From: CAYGVT01 sp964353355
GTDB taxonomy: Archaea > Thermoplasmatota > DTKX01 > GCA-020343715
Direction: 5' to 3'
DNA length: 29,753 nucleotides
NCBI GenBank assembly: GCA_964353355.1
Contig: CAYGVT010000122.1
Span: forward strand, 1-29,753
Within the stretch, counting starts at the first letter, position 1, and each line of letters begins with the position of its first letter. Under the pieces are notes generated by a model. That model did not search any database. It worked only from the letters and a program-made list of their open reading frames with translations, and was not told the origin of the DNA. A program made the translations under genes and the position numbers. This document shows positions 15,488-22,092 of the stretch, piece after piece.

Positions 15488-17446
15488 TCAGAGCCCCAGC
15501 GCGGCCCCCATGAACGGACCGAGGAACTGCCACACGATGAGCATCAGGACGAGCACGCTCATCGCGCCCGTCACGCGCAGCGCGAGCTTGTCCGCCCCGG
15601 CGGGGCCGAGCGAGGGCCGGAGCCTCTGCCACACGGCCGCCAGGCCGTCGCGGAAGATGTAACCGCCGTCCAGCGGGATGGCGGGCAGCGAGTTGAAGAT
15701 GCCCACCATCAGGTTCAGCCAGAACACCCAGTACAGCAGGTTGGCCAGCAGCCAGAACCACGTCTCGCCGAGCGCGGAGAGGGGGCCCGTGACCTTGAAG
15801 GCCTGCGTCACGCCCTCGGGCGCGGGCTGGAGCGTGGGGCTGGCGAAGGGCAGGCTGATGTAGAAGAACGAGACGTTGCGCAGCGCCATCGCGCCGTCCG
15901 AGTAGGCCCTCGGGTGCGCGAGCGCGTCCGGGTAATCGCCCGCGGGCACCTCGGGGATGAGCCTGGAGCTCGCGCCGATGTAGCCCTTGCCGTCGAATCC
16001 CTGGTCAGGGTAGACCAGCCCCTTGTCCCAGAGCAAGACCGTGGCGTTGCGCCACTCGCCGCCGCGCCACCACGTCACGAGCACGCGCTGGCCCGCCTGC
16101 GTCCGGTCCATCGTGTCCAAGAAGTCCTGGATGTCGGCGATGACGGACGCGTTGGACCCGGCAGGCCCCACGGGCGGGCCGTCGAGGGATTCGATGCGGG
16201 TGATGATGCTCCACGGCCGCAGCCCGGCCGTCGACGCGGGCGTGCGCTGCCACTCCTCGGTGTCGTTGGCCGCGGGCATCAGCTGCTTGTCCACGACGTT
16301 GTTGAGCACCACGCCGTCCTGGGCCGGCTCGAGGGCGGCCATGAAGCCCCACGCGAAGAGCATCACGCTGAGCGCGGCCACGATGATGTTGGTCACCGGC
16401 CCGACCGCGAACACGCGCGCCCGCCGCCACCGGTCGACCTTGAGGAGCCTGTCCTCGTCCGGCTCGACGAACGCGCCGATGGGGACGACCAGGAACAGCA
16501 ACCCCAGCGACTTGACGGGCACGTCCCCCACGCGGGAGAGCACGCCGTGCGCGAGCTCGTGCACGACCATCGCCACGATGAGGCCGAAGATGCCGTACCA
16601 GAGCGGGATGACGGGATTGATGCCCGGGATGCCCAGCATCTGCTGGGGCTTGATGACGCCGGGCGGGATGCGCACGACGATGAAGGCCTGCCAGAGGAGC
16701 AGGGCGAACATCGCCGCCATGAAGAAGACGATGACCAGGGTCGAGGCCGTGCCGTAGGCGCGCCAGCCCCAGAGGCGGCGGGTCGAGATGCGCTGCATCC
16801 TGTCTGCGTCGCCCGCGCTCTCCAGCCTCTCCAGCTCGTGCTCGTCAGCGGCGAGCTGCGCCTCGAGCTCGCGCATGCGCGCGCCCATCTGCGAGGCGCG
16901 CCTGCGCTGCGTCGAGACCAGGGCGGCGAGGGAGCCCTCGGCCTCGGGGTCGTCGCCGGCGCGCAGAAGCTCGTAGAGGCGCGAGTCCTGGGGCACGGAG
17001 GCCTCGATGGCCTCCATCTCGGCGGCGAACTCCCGCCGCATCTCGGCCGCGCTGCGCGCCTCCGGTGCCTCGAACACCGCGCCCCTGTGGCCCTCGGCCG
17101 CGACGGCGCGCGCCTCGCGGGCGTCCTTGGCCTCCCCCGAGAGCATCCAGTACCGCCTGACCTGGTCGGCCGAGGCCACCGCGGCCTCGGCGCGCGCGAG
17201 CTCCCCCTTGGCCTCGGCCGCGGAGTGGCGCGCCTCCTGGATGGACTGGCGGAGCACCTGGGCGCGGGAGCCTCGCCCGGAGAGCCGCTCGATGAACGCG
17301 CGGCCGCGGCGCGTGCGCCACATCAGGATGATGCCGGCGACGAGAGTCATGCCGCGGCGCTCGAGCGCGCCCGACCGGTTCGCCACCGTCACGAGGACGT
17401 AGTAGGCGAAAACGACGAGCAGGCCGATGAGGAGGTAGGGGCTCAT
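15488..17446 (-). CDS. Site-2-type (M50) intramembrane metalloprotease with a large N-terminal coiled-coil region
   Basis: 652 residues. The zinc-binding HELAH (H296, E297, H300) lies in a hydrophobic helix, and the third-ligand motif NSLPAIPLDGG (585-595, D593) is near the C-terminus. These are the two signatures of the S2P/RseP/SpoIVFB family, which cuts membrane-spanning substrates. Between them, residues about 360-540 form a PDZ-like extracytoplasmic region. An N-terminal helix (about 4-22) is followed by roughly 150 residues (60-215) of charged, Ala/Glu/Arg-rich coiled coil, then helices from 230. That insertion is unusual; most family members begin near the first catalytic helix. The ATG lies about 25-30 bases after a box A, giving a near-leaderless mRNA. 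Substrate unknown; membrane-tethered regulators are the classical targets. Confidence 0.93.
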   Translation of the reverse strand: MSPYLLIGLLVVFAYYVLVTVANRSGALERRGMTLVAGIILMWRTRRGRAFIERLSGRGSRAQVLRQSIQEARHSAAEAKGELARAEAAVASADQVRRYWMLSGEAKDAREARAVAAEGHRGAVFEAPEARSAAEMRREFAAEMEAIEASVPQDSRLYELLRAGDDPEAEGSLAALVSTQRRRASQMGARMRELEAQLAADEHELERLESAGDADRMQRISTRRLWGWRAYGTASTLVIVFFMAAMFALLLWQAFIVVRIPPGVIKPQQMLGIPGINPVIPLWYGIFGLIVAMVVHELAHGVLSRVGDVPVKSLGLLFLVVPIGAFVEPDEDRLLKVDRWRRARVFAVGPVTNIIVAALSVMLFAWGFMAALEPAQDGVVLNNVVDKQLMPAANDTEEWQRTPASTAGLRPWSIITRIESLDGPPVGPAGSNASVIADIQDFLDTMDRTQAGQRVLVTWWRGGEWRNATVLLWDKGLVYPDQGFDGKGYIGASSRLIPEVPAGDYPDALAHPRAYSDGAMALRNVSFFYISLPFASPTLQPAPEGVTQAFKVTGPLSALGETWFWLLANLLYWVFWLNLMVGIFNSLPAIPLDGGYIFRDGLAAVWQRLRPSLGPAGADKLALRVTGAMSVLVLMLIVWQFLGPFMGAALGL

Positions 17447-17470
17447 GGCTAGTCGCGTGTATCGCGGGGA

Positions 17471-17485
17471 GGTATATTAAACGTG
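17471..17485 (-). promoter_or_regulatory. Box A promoter for the site-2 protease
   Basis: CACGTTTAATATACC on the minus strand, centred about 30 bases upstream of the ATG at 17446, predicting a leaderless or near-leaderless transcript. Confidence 0.6.
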
Positions 17486-17601
17486 CTGCGATGGGGAGGG
17501 GGATGGTGGCGCGTGCGTCCGGGGGACGGGCCAGGGTGTGACGGGGGGAACGCGGACGGGCCCGTGGGCGGAGGGCATCGACGGCGGGCGGGGGCGGGGC
17601 G

Positions 17602-18105
17602 TCACCCGCCCTCCTCCCGGCCCTGTGGCTCCCTGCCGCGGGCCTGCGCCCAGTCGTCCTCGGTCATCTCGTCGTAGACCGAGGCCTCCGTGCGGGGCTT
17701 CTCCTTGAGCGACTTTTTCTCCTTCTCGCCGCGCGCGAGCTCGAGGATGCGCCGCTTGCGCAGCATCCAATAGTGGATGCGCCACACCTTGCCCTTGAGG
17801 ATGTAGATCTCCTCGCGCTCCGTCGTGAGGAGGCCCTCCTCCTCGAGCATGTAGAACACGTCGCGGTCCTCGGTGTTGAGGATGTTGTCGATGATGTAGT
17901 CGGAGTATCCGAAGAAGTTGAGGAGGTAAATGGCGAGCTTGGAGATGTCCGTATCGGACATGCCCTTCTTGCCGAGGAGCTTCTTGAGGGCGGCGACGAG
18001 GTCCTCGTACGTCACTACGGTCGCCGCGAGCTCGTCCGAGGAGGCCGAGATGATGTCCTCATCATCTCCCTCCATGAACGACAGGTCATGGTCTTCCGGA
18101 GGCAT
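17602..18105 (-). CDS. DUF6015-like archaeal protein
   Basis: 167 residues from the ATG at 18105, chosen for the GGAGGGG 8 bases upstream; an in-frame TTG at 18129 is possible. After an acidic N-terminus (residues 1-25) comes a compact helical core: YEDLVAALKKLLGKKGMS, then LAIYLLNFFGYSDYIIDN, then EDRDVFYMLEEEGLLTTERE, then WRIHYWMLRKRRI. The last two segments look like the helices and wing of a winged-helix fold. The pattern is one I recall from archaeal DUF6015 proteins, which have no assigned function. The C-terminus is a charged, probably disordered tail. It is divergent from cutA across a shared palindromic promoter. DNA binding is a possibility only. Confidence 0.8.
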   Translation of the reverse strand: MPPEDHDLSFMEGDDEDIISASSDELAATVVTYEDLVAALKKLLGKKGMSDTDISKLAIYLLNFFGYSDYIIDNILNTEDRDVFYMLEEEGLLTTEREEIYILKGKVWRIHYWMLRKRRILELARGEKEKKSLKEKPRTEASVYDEMTEDDWAQARGREPQGREEGG

Positions 18106-18154
18106 GTCCGCATCCCCTCCGCTGGGCAACCTCTACTTCGCCCTGAGACCCCAG

Positions 18155-18172
18155 CTGAAAAGCTTTATCTGG
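18155..18172. promoter_or_regulatory. Palindromic bidirectional box A between the DUF6015-like gene and cutA
   Basis: CTGAAAAGCTTTATCTGG reads nearly the same on both strands around its AAGCTT core. It lies about 28 bases before the cutA ATG (plus) and about 55 bases before the DUF6015-like ATG (minus), so one TBP site could drive both genes. Confidence 0.55.
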
Positions 18173-18194
18173 CCAGGAATCGCTCCTCTACTAT

Positions 18195-18512
18195 ATGTAT
18201 TCTGTCGTGCTGACCACGGTCGCCTCCAGGGAGGACGCTGCGCGCCTCGCGCGGGCGCTCGTCGAGCGAAGGCTCGCGGCCTGCGTCAACGTCCTGCCCG
18301 CGACCTCGTTCTACCGGTGGGAGGGGGGGGTGCGCGAGGAGGGCGAGCACGTGCTCGTCGTGAAGACCCGGCGCGCGCTCGTCGACGACATCCGTGAGCT
18401 GTTCGAGGAGGCGCACCCCTACGAACTGCCCGAACTGCTCGCCCTCGAGGTCGAGGACGGCTCCGCCGACTACCTGAACTGGCTGCGGGCGATGACCGAG
18501 GAGCCCCAGTAG
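18195..18512 (+). CDS. cutA: CutA1 divalent-cation tolerance protein
   Basis: 105 residues, the normal CutA1 length. Signature segments are all present: LAACVNVLPATSFYRWEGG (residues 28-46), EGEHVLVVKT, HPYELPELLAL and a GSADYLNWL end. CutA1 forms a very stable trimer with a ferredoxin-like fold, linked to copper and other divalent metal tolerance in bacteria; its mechanism is still unclear. The ATG lies at the predicted transcription start of the bidirectional promoter, so the mRNA is probably leaderless. No other metal gene is directly adjacent, although a P-type ATPase and a CDF exporter lie within 10 kb. Confidence 0.96.
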   Translation: MYSVVLTTVASREDAARLARALVERRLAACVNVLPATSFYRWEGGVREEGEHVLVVKTRRALVDDIRELFEEAHPYELPELLALEVEDGSADYLNWLRAMTEEPQ

Positions 18513-18518
18513 CCCCGC

Positions 18519-19319
18519 TCAGCTTGTGGGCGGCGCGCCCGCGCCGCCACCGCCACCACCGCCGCTGCCGCCTCCGCCCCCGCCGCCGCTGCCGCCGCCC
18601 GCGGCCTTGGCCGTGGCCCCGGCGCGCAGCTGGTCCGCGACGTCCTCGAAGAAGTAAAGGTCCGCGCTCGGGAGGTTGACGATGATGGCGGACCCCCATG
18701 CGAGCTTCTTGAGCTTGACGTCCCCGAGCGCCCTCATGTACTCCTGGTCCGTCTCGTCGAAGTTGAAGGCCACGAGCAGGATGGGGTCGGCGCCGAAGTG
18801 GTCGGCGAGCAGCACCGCGCGGTCGCCGTCGGTGAAGCCGCCGAAGTCGTGCACGAACTCGATGGGCTTGGACTGCGTCGTTGCGAGCAGGCGGCCCTCG
18901 AACCGCGGCACCCACTCCTCGATGGCGCGCTGGTTGTCGCCGTGGGCGTGCACCACGACGATGCTGCCCTGCGCGTTGGCCCTGACGAGGTCCTCGAGCC
19001 GCGGCGCGTCGAGGTCGGTGACGATGACGCTGGGGAGGATGCCGCTCGCGAGCAGCTTGGACGTCGCGCCGTCGGCGGCCACCGTCGGGCCAGTGAAGGC
19101 GAAGTCCGCGATGTCGTGCTCGAGCGAGGGCCCGTCCGCGAACACGTATGCGTGCCGGCCCCGGAAGAGCTCCTTCAAGTCGCCGATCTGCGCGAGCCGG
19201 TCCTTGCGCTTGGCCATCAGCCCGGAGAGCAGCCACGCCACCTGCTCGTCGCGGTCGCGGGAGTAGCCCATGGACTGGACGATGGCCTTGTAGTACCCCT
19301 CCCAGTCCGAGAACCGCAT
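18519..19319 (-). CDS. mptE: 6-hydroxymethyl-7,8-dihydropterin diphosphokinase, MptE type (DUF115)
   Basis: 266 residues from the ATG at 19319, which follows a TATAATAAT promoter. Conserved DUF115/MptE segments: FADGPSLEHDI (60-70), ADGATSKLL (82-90), VIVTDLDAP (98-106), VVHAHGDNQ (122-130) and GFTDGDRAV (161-169), a Rossmann-like fold with Asp-rich substrate sites. In Methanocaldococcus the homologue makes 6-hydroxymethyldihydropterin diphosphate for tetrahydromethanopterin; in other archaea it feeds folate-like pterins. The last 26 residues (241-266) are almost pure glycine with a few serines, a low-complexity tail absent from the typical enzyme. It is convergent with cutA, with only 6 bases between stop codons. 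Confidence 0.9.
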   Translation of the reverse strand: MRFSDWEGYYKAIVQSMGYSRDRDEQVAWLLSGLMAKRKDRLAQIGDLKELFRGRHAYVFADGPSLEHDIADFAFTGPTVAADGATSKLLASGILPSVIVTDLDAPRLEDLVRANAQGSIVVVHAHGDNQRAIEEWVPRFEGRLLATTQSKPIEFVHDFGGFTDGDRAVLLADHFGADPILLVAFNFDETDQEYMRALGDVKLKKLAWGSAIIVNLPSADLYFFEDVADQLRAGATAKAAGGGSGGGGGGGSGGGGGGGAGAPPTS

Positions 19320-19350
19320 CCGTGCACCGCGGCCAGGCCCATGGCGGAGG

Positions 19351-19370
19351 GCATTATTATATCCTTTGAG
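19351..19370 (-). promoter_or_regulatory. Box A promoter for mptE
   Basis: CTCAAAGGATATAATAATGC on the minus strand; the TATAATA core is about 40 bases before the ATG at 19319, giving a leader of about 15 bases. Confidence 0.55.
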
Positions 19371-19485
19371 GAGGAGCACCGGGGCGATGCCTTCCTCGGC
19401 TGGCCGGGTGGCCGCGCGATGCCATCTGCTATTGCAGGGGTCGGCCTCCGTGACGCGGGGCGATGGTGCGCGATGACCATCAGGC

Positions 19486-19500
19486 CCGGTTTAAGAGGGG
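19486..19500 (+). promoter_or_regulatory. Box A promoter for the small CPxC/CxxC gene
   Basis: CCGGTTTAAGAGGGG, with its TTTAA core about 30 bases before the ATG at 19522. Confidence 0.4.
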
Positions 19501-19521
19501 CGCGCGCGCTCGACATGCACG

Positions 19522-19725
19522 ATGAGCGTTCCCCCGGACCGACCGAGGGCCGTGCGGTGCCCCGCCTGCGGCCTCAGGACGCGGCACTACCCGTTCGTCA
19601 AGCCCGCGTGCCCGGGCTACGGATTGCTCTGCTCGCGGTGCGGCCGCGTCACCCAGCCCATCGACACGGTCGGTCGAGCGGAGCCCTACGTCCACGACGG
19701 GAGCGACCGTCACCGCATCCGCTAG
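19522..19725 (+). CDS. Small zinc-ribbon protein
   Basis: 67 residues, not a recognised family. Paired knuckles CPAC (C13, C16) and CSRC (C37, C40) plus C30 form a likely zinc ribbon. The rest is basic (ends DRHRIR). The start is set by a box A about 30 bases upstream, which implies a near-leaderless transcript; there is no Shine-Dalgarno. The short length leaves some doubt, but the cysteine spacing and promoter support a real gene. Function unknown; nucleic-acid binding would be a guess from the fold. Confidence 0.6.
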   Translation: MSVPPDRPRAVRCPACGLRTRHYPFVKPACPGYGLLCSRCGRVTQPIDTVGRAEPYVHDGSDRHRIR

Positions 19726-19794
19726 GGCTCTGGGAAGGCCGCATTCCGCATCTGCCCCCCAGGCCCACAGGCCCGGCGGAGGCTGCTGCTGCGC

Positions 19795-19839
19795 TCACTG
19801 CGGCGGCGGCGGCGGGGCTCAGCCTGGTGGCGGCGGGGG
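19795..19839 (-). pseudogene. Untranslated ghost of a Pro/Gln-rich tail downstream of paralogue A
   Basis: Continuing in frame past the TAA of paralogue A (19840-19842), the DNA still encodes PPPPPG, then TGA (19819-19821), then APPPPPQ, then TGA (19795-19797), then AQQQPPPG. These match the tails of the paralogues, where the codon after PPPG is usually Tyr (TAC/TAT). The first two stop codons sit at the Tyr positions, so this is most simply a tail lost by nonsense mutations. Confidence 0.55.
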
Positions 19840-20055
19840 TTAGCCCGGCGGCGGTGCCGCTGGCGTCTTGGGCCTCACGACCAAGTAGATGATGAGGCCG
19901 ATGATGCCGAGCAGGATGACCACAATGAGCCACAGCACACCACTGGCACCGCGCGACTGGGCATCCTTGTACACCCAGATGGCGACGAGTATCCAGATGA
20001 TGAACCATACGATCGGGAAGATCCCCAGGCAAGCAAGCCCTCCGAAGAGCGCCAT
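19840..20055 (-). CDS. Small two-helix membrane protein, paralogue A (tail-less)
   Basis: 71 residues. Two hydrophobic helices (about 8-27 and 40-62) flank the conserved loop YKDAQSRGASG (29-39), and the protein ends RPKTPAAPPPG. This core is shared by paralogues B, C, E and F. It resembles the short helical PLDc_N-type membrane domain (a W-rich helix, then IGLIIYLVVRP), but that link is tentative. The tail is nearly absent because of an early TAA; in-frame tail-like codons continue beyond it. The gene has its own box A (20091-20110) and a purine-rich GGTGGTGA ribosome-binding site. Function unknown. Confidence 0.82.
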   Translation of the reverse strand: MALFGGLACLGIFPIVWFIIWILVAIWVYKDAQSRGASGVLWLIVVILLGIIGLIIYLVVRPKTPAAPPPG

Positions 20056-20090
20056 ACTCTCACCACCTTCTGGGACCCATTAGGCCTCGG

Positions 20091-20110
20091 AGGATAAAAT
20101 CCTTTTGGGC
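20091..20110 (-). promoter_or_regulatory. Box A promoter for paralogue A
   Basis: GCCCAAAAGGATTTTATCCT on the minus strand, about 45 bases before the start codon. Confidence 0.5.
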
Positions 20111-20163
20111 CCGACCGGGCATCGCTCATGCTGGTACCTTTGGATGCCCTCACGCCGTAGCGC

Positions 20164-20595
20164 TCAGGGGTTCTGCGGCGGCGGGTACTGCGGCGGCTGC
20201 TGGGGTGGGTACTGCTGCTGGGGTGGGTACTGCTGCTGCGGCGGGTATTGCTGCTGCGGCGGGTACTGCTGCTGCGGCGGGTACTGCTGGGGCGGGTACT
20301 GCTGCGGTGGAGGGGCGCCGTAACCCGGCGGAGGTTGGGCGTATCCGGGCGGCGGGGCGTATCCAGGCGGTGGTGGGTAGTAGCCCGGCGCGGGCGTGAC
20401 CGGTGGCTTGGGCCTAACGACGAGGTAGATGATGAGGCCGATGAGCCCCAAGAGCAGGACCACGAGCAGCCACAGGATGCCGCTCGCGCCGCGAGATTGG
20501 GCGTCCTTGTAGACCCAAATCGCGATGAGCAGCCAGATGACAAACCAGATGATCGGCCACACTACGCAAAGCAGACCTGCACCAAAAAGCGCCAT
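20164..20595 (-). CDS. Small two-helix membrane protein with Pro/Gln/Tyr-rich tail, paralogue B
   Basis: 143 residues. The N-terminal core (residues 1-65) has the two helices and the YKDAQSRGASG loop common to the array, closest to paralogue A (both start MALFG). After VVRPKPPV comes a tail of nearly 80 residues. It begins with GYxPPPG units and turns into YPPQQ / QQQYPP repeats. The tail ends PPPQNP, echoing PPPQDP in paralogue C. It must be disordered and, with both helices spanning the membrane, probably lies on the same side as the N-terminus. Comparable PPQGY-type repeats occur in eukaryotic proteins that self-associate, but that is only an analogy. It has its own promoter. Confidence 0.85.
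   Translation of the reverse strand: MALFGAGLLCVVWPIIWFVIWLLIAIWVYKDAQSRGASGILWLLVVLLLGLIGLIIYLVVRPKPPVTPAPGYYPPPPGYAPPPGYAQPPPGYGAPPPQQYPPQQYPPQQQYPPQQQYPPQQQYPPQQQYPPQQPPQYPPPQNP
20180..20310 (-). repeat. 18-base tandem repeat encoding QQQYPP (paralogue B tail)
   Basis: About seven imperfect copies of CAGCAGCAGTACCCGCCG (minus strand). Copies differ mainly at third positions and by loss of one CAG, a pattern expected from slippage or unequal exchange with preserved reading frame. Confidence 0.8.
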
Positions 20596-20630
20596 GTAGT
20601 ATCCACCCTTTAACCCCCATCGGGGTCGAC

Positions 20631-20650
20631 GGATTTAACAGTTTTGAGAC
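20631..20650 (-). promoter_or_regulatory. Box A promoter for paralogue B
   Basis: GTCTCAAAACTGTTAAATCC on the minus strand; its TTAAAT core is about 40 bases before the ATG at 20595. Confidence 0.5.
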
Positions 20651-20703
20651 CGCCCCCCAACGGCCCCCGCTGACACCAATGCCCGCGCCCTTCGACCGAG
20701 GGG

Positions 20704-21039
20704 CTACGGGTCCTGTGGCGGTGGGGACTGAGGCGGTTGCTGCGGAGGTGGGGCGCCGTCCCCTGGAGGCGGATGTGCGTATCCTGGCGGAGGGGGTGCG
20801 TGGCCTGGCGGAGGCGGGTAGAAGCCCGGTGGTGGGGCGGTCTCCTTGGGCCTCACGACGAGGTAGATGATGAGGCCGATGAGCCCGAGCAGGATGACCA
20901 CGATGAGCCACAGCACGCCGTTGGCGCTATGGCTCTGCGCGTCCTTGTAGACCCAGATGGCCACGACGATCCAGATGGTGTACCAGATGGCGTACCAAGC
21001 TCCGCATGGCCAGAAGAGGAAGTCAGCCAGGGCGCCCAC
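20704..21039 (-). CDS. Small two-helix membrane protein with Pro-rich tail, paralogue C
   Basis: 111 residues from a GTG at 21039 that coincides with the transcription start predicted by the box A at 21061-21080, so it is probably leaderless. The first helix is aromatic-rich (FLFWPCGAWYAIWYTIW), then YKDAQSHSANG, then the common second helix ending YLVVRPKE. The tail of about 40 residues is GFYPPPPGHAPPPPGYAHPPPG followed in the protein by QQPPQSPPPQDP; it lacks the long QQQYPP expansion of B and E. Function unknown; clearly part of the array. Confidence 0.83.
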   Translation of the reverse strand: MGALADFLFWPCGAWYAIWYTIWIVVAIWVYKDAQSHSANGVLWLIVVILLGLIGLIIYLVVRPKETAPPPGFYPPPPGHAPPPPGYAHPPPGDGAPPPQQPPQSPPPQDP

Positions 21040-21060
21040 CGCTGGACGTATGGTCTTCGC

Positions 21061-21080
21061 CTGTTAAATTGCTTGCGAGG
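21061..21080 (-). promoter_or_regulatory. Box A promoter for paralogue C
   Basis: CCTCGCAAGCAATTTAACAG on the minus strand; the core is 25-28 bases before the GTG start, implying a leaderless mRNA. Confidence 0.5.
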
Positions 21081-21170
21081 ACGTGTGGGCTTGGGGTGGG
21101 TTCTGACCGAGGAGGGATGTAACCCTCCCCTTACCATGCTACGTATAGGGGGTCGTTTGGACGGCTCGGT

Positions 21171-21248
21171 CTATCTCCTCGATATCCGGATGATGAACCA
21201 GACGATCGGTAATATCCCCAGATACGCGAGCCCTCCGAGGAGCGCCAT
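21171..21248 (-). pseudogene. Relic of a paralogue (first helix only)
   Basis: An ATG at 21248 opens a 25-codon frame, MALLGGLAYLGILPIVWF and then IIRISRR with a TAG at 21171-21173. It is nearly identical in DNA and protein to the first 20 codons of paralogue A and then diverges, with no loop, second helix or tail. It is most likely a truncated duplicate, although translation of a 25-residue peptide cannot be excluded. The remainder of the gap between paralogues C and E (about 21040-21170 and 21249-21416) shows no further gene. Confidence 0.65.
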
Positions 21249-21416
21249 TCTGTGACAACGCACGGGGCTAATAGGTGTCGATGGAACTAACCCGTGCGCG
21301 GTCGCCCCGACTTCGCTGGGGCTTGTACGGAAACTTGGCCCCCCCGCAGGACGCCTAGGGGCCCTGTGACGGCGAGCACTGGGGCTGCTACTGCTGGGTG
21401 GTTGGGGAGGGCCCTG

Positions 21417-21628
21417 CTATTGCGGCGGGTACTGCTGCCGCGGCGGGTACTGCTGCTGCTGCGCCGGATACTGCTGCTGTGGCGGGTACTGCTGCTGTGG
21501 CGGGTACTGCTCCTGCGGCGGGTACTGCTGCTGTGGCGGGTACTGCTCCTGCGGCGGGTACTGCTGCTGCGCCGGATACTGCTGCTGCGGCGGGTACTGC
21601 TGCTGCGCCGGATACTGCTGCTGCGGGG
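21417..21628 (-). repeat. 18-base tandem repeat encoding QQQYPP (paralogue E tail)
   Basis: Roughly twelve copies of an 18-base unit (CAGCAGCAGTACCCGCCG and variants with GCG for CCG or GAG for CAG). QEQYPP and QQQYPA variants alternate in blocks, which points to duplication of multi-unit segments. Confidence 0.85.
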
Positions 21629-21881
21629 CGCCGTAACCCGGCGGCGGCTGGGCGTATCCGGGCGGCGGAGCATATCCCGGTGGTGGGATGTAGGCCTGTT
21701 GTGCATCGGGCTTCTTGGGCCTCACAACGAGGTAGATGATGATTCCAATGAGCCCGAGGAAGAAGACGACGATGAACCACAACGCGCCATTTGCGTTACG
21801 TTCCTTGGCATCAAAGTAGGTCCACGCCGCTAAACAGATCCAGAAAAGGAACACACTGACGCATAGCGACACACTCACCAT
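21417..21881 (-). CDS. Small two-helix membrane protein with long QQQYPP-repeat tail, paralogue E
   Basis: 154 residues from the ATG at 21881, set by GGAGGT 7 bases upstream; an in-frame GTG at 21890 would overlap that site. The core is the most diverged of the set: the first helix is VSLCVSVFLFWICLAAW and the loop YFDAKERNANG. The second helix keeps GLIGIIIYLVVRP. The tail (about 95 residues, 60 percent of the protein) starts with PPPGYAPPPGYAQ and becomes about a dozen QQQYPP/QEQYPP/QQQYPA units. Beyond the TAG, in-frame codons still read QGPPQPP, so this tail too may once have been longer. Function unknown. Confidence 0.85.
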   Translation of the reverse strand: MVSVSLCVSVFLFWICLAAWTYFDAKERNANGALWFIVVFFLGLIGIIIYLVVRPKKPDAQQAYIPPPGYAPPPGYAQPPPGYGAPQQQYPAQQQYPPQQQYPAQQQYPPQEQYPPQQQYPPQEQYPPQQQYPPQQQYPAQQQQYPPRQQYPPQ

Positions 21882-21920
21882 GTGGTCCACCTCCTACCGT
21901 GGGAACATAGGGATGGTAGG

Positions 21921-21934
21921 TAATATTTTTTGTG
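21921..21934 (-). promoter_or_regulatory. Box A promoter for paralogue E
   Basis: CACAAAAAATATTA on the minus strand, the most A/T-rich promoter in the array, about 45 bases before the ATG at 21881. Confidence 0.55.
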
Positions 21935-22092
21935 TGTGGCACACCTCAATCGGATGGGTGGCAGCAAGAGTGCCCTAGGAAAGCGGGAGGGATGCCTGCG
22001 TGGGAGGACGGGCATCCCGTGTCATACGCTCCGCTCTTGCTATCGATGGGGTTCCTTCCGCAGGAGCGTGCTCCCTGCCCGGGCGTCGCGCC

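Noticed and set aside
15446..17452. Plus-strand open frame of 668 codons opposite the site-2 protease
   Set aside because: Composition (His, Glu, Arg, Pro) is that of an antisense shadow, and the minus frame contains HELAH and the LDG motif.
17486..17601. G-rich gap between the DUF6015-like gene stop and the site-2 protease promoter, considered as a small gene
   Set aside because: No start with ribosome-binding site or promoter, and no recognisable product.
20105..20323. Plus-strand frame with CGGYCC repeats
   Set aside because: It is the complement of the QQQYPP repeats of paralogue B, with no promoter or ribosome-binding site of its own.
20164..21640. Tandem repeats considered as a CRISPR array
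   Set aside because: Units are 18 bases, in frame, without spacers, and lie inside coding tails.
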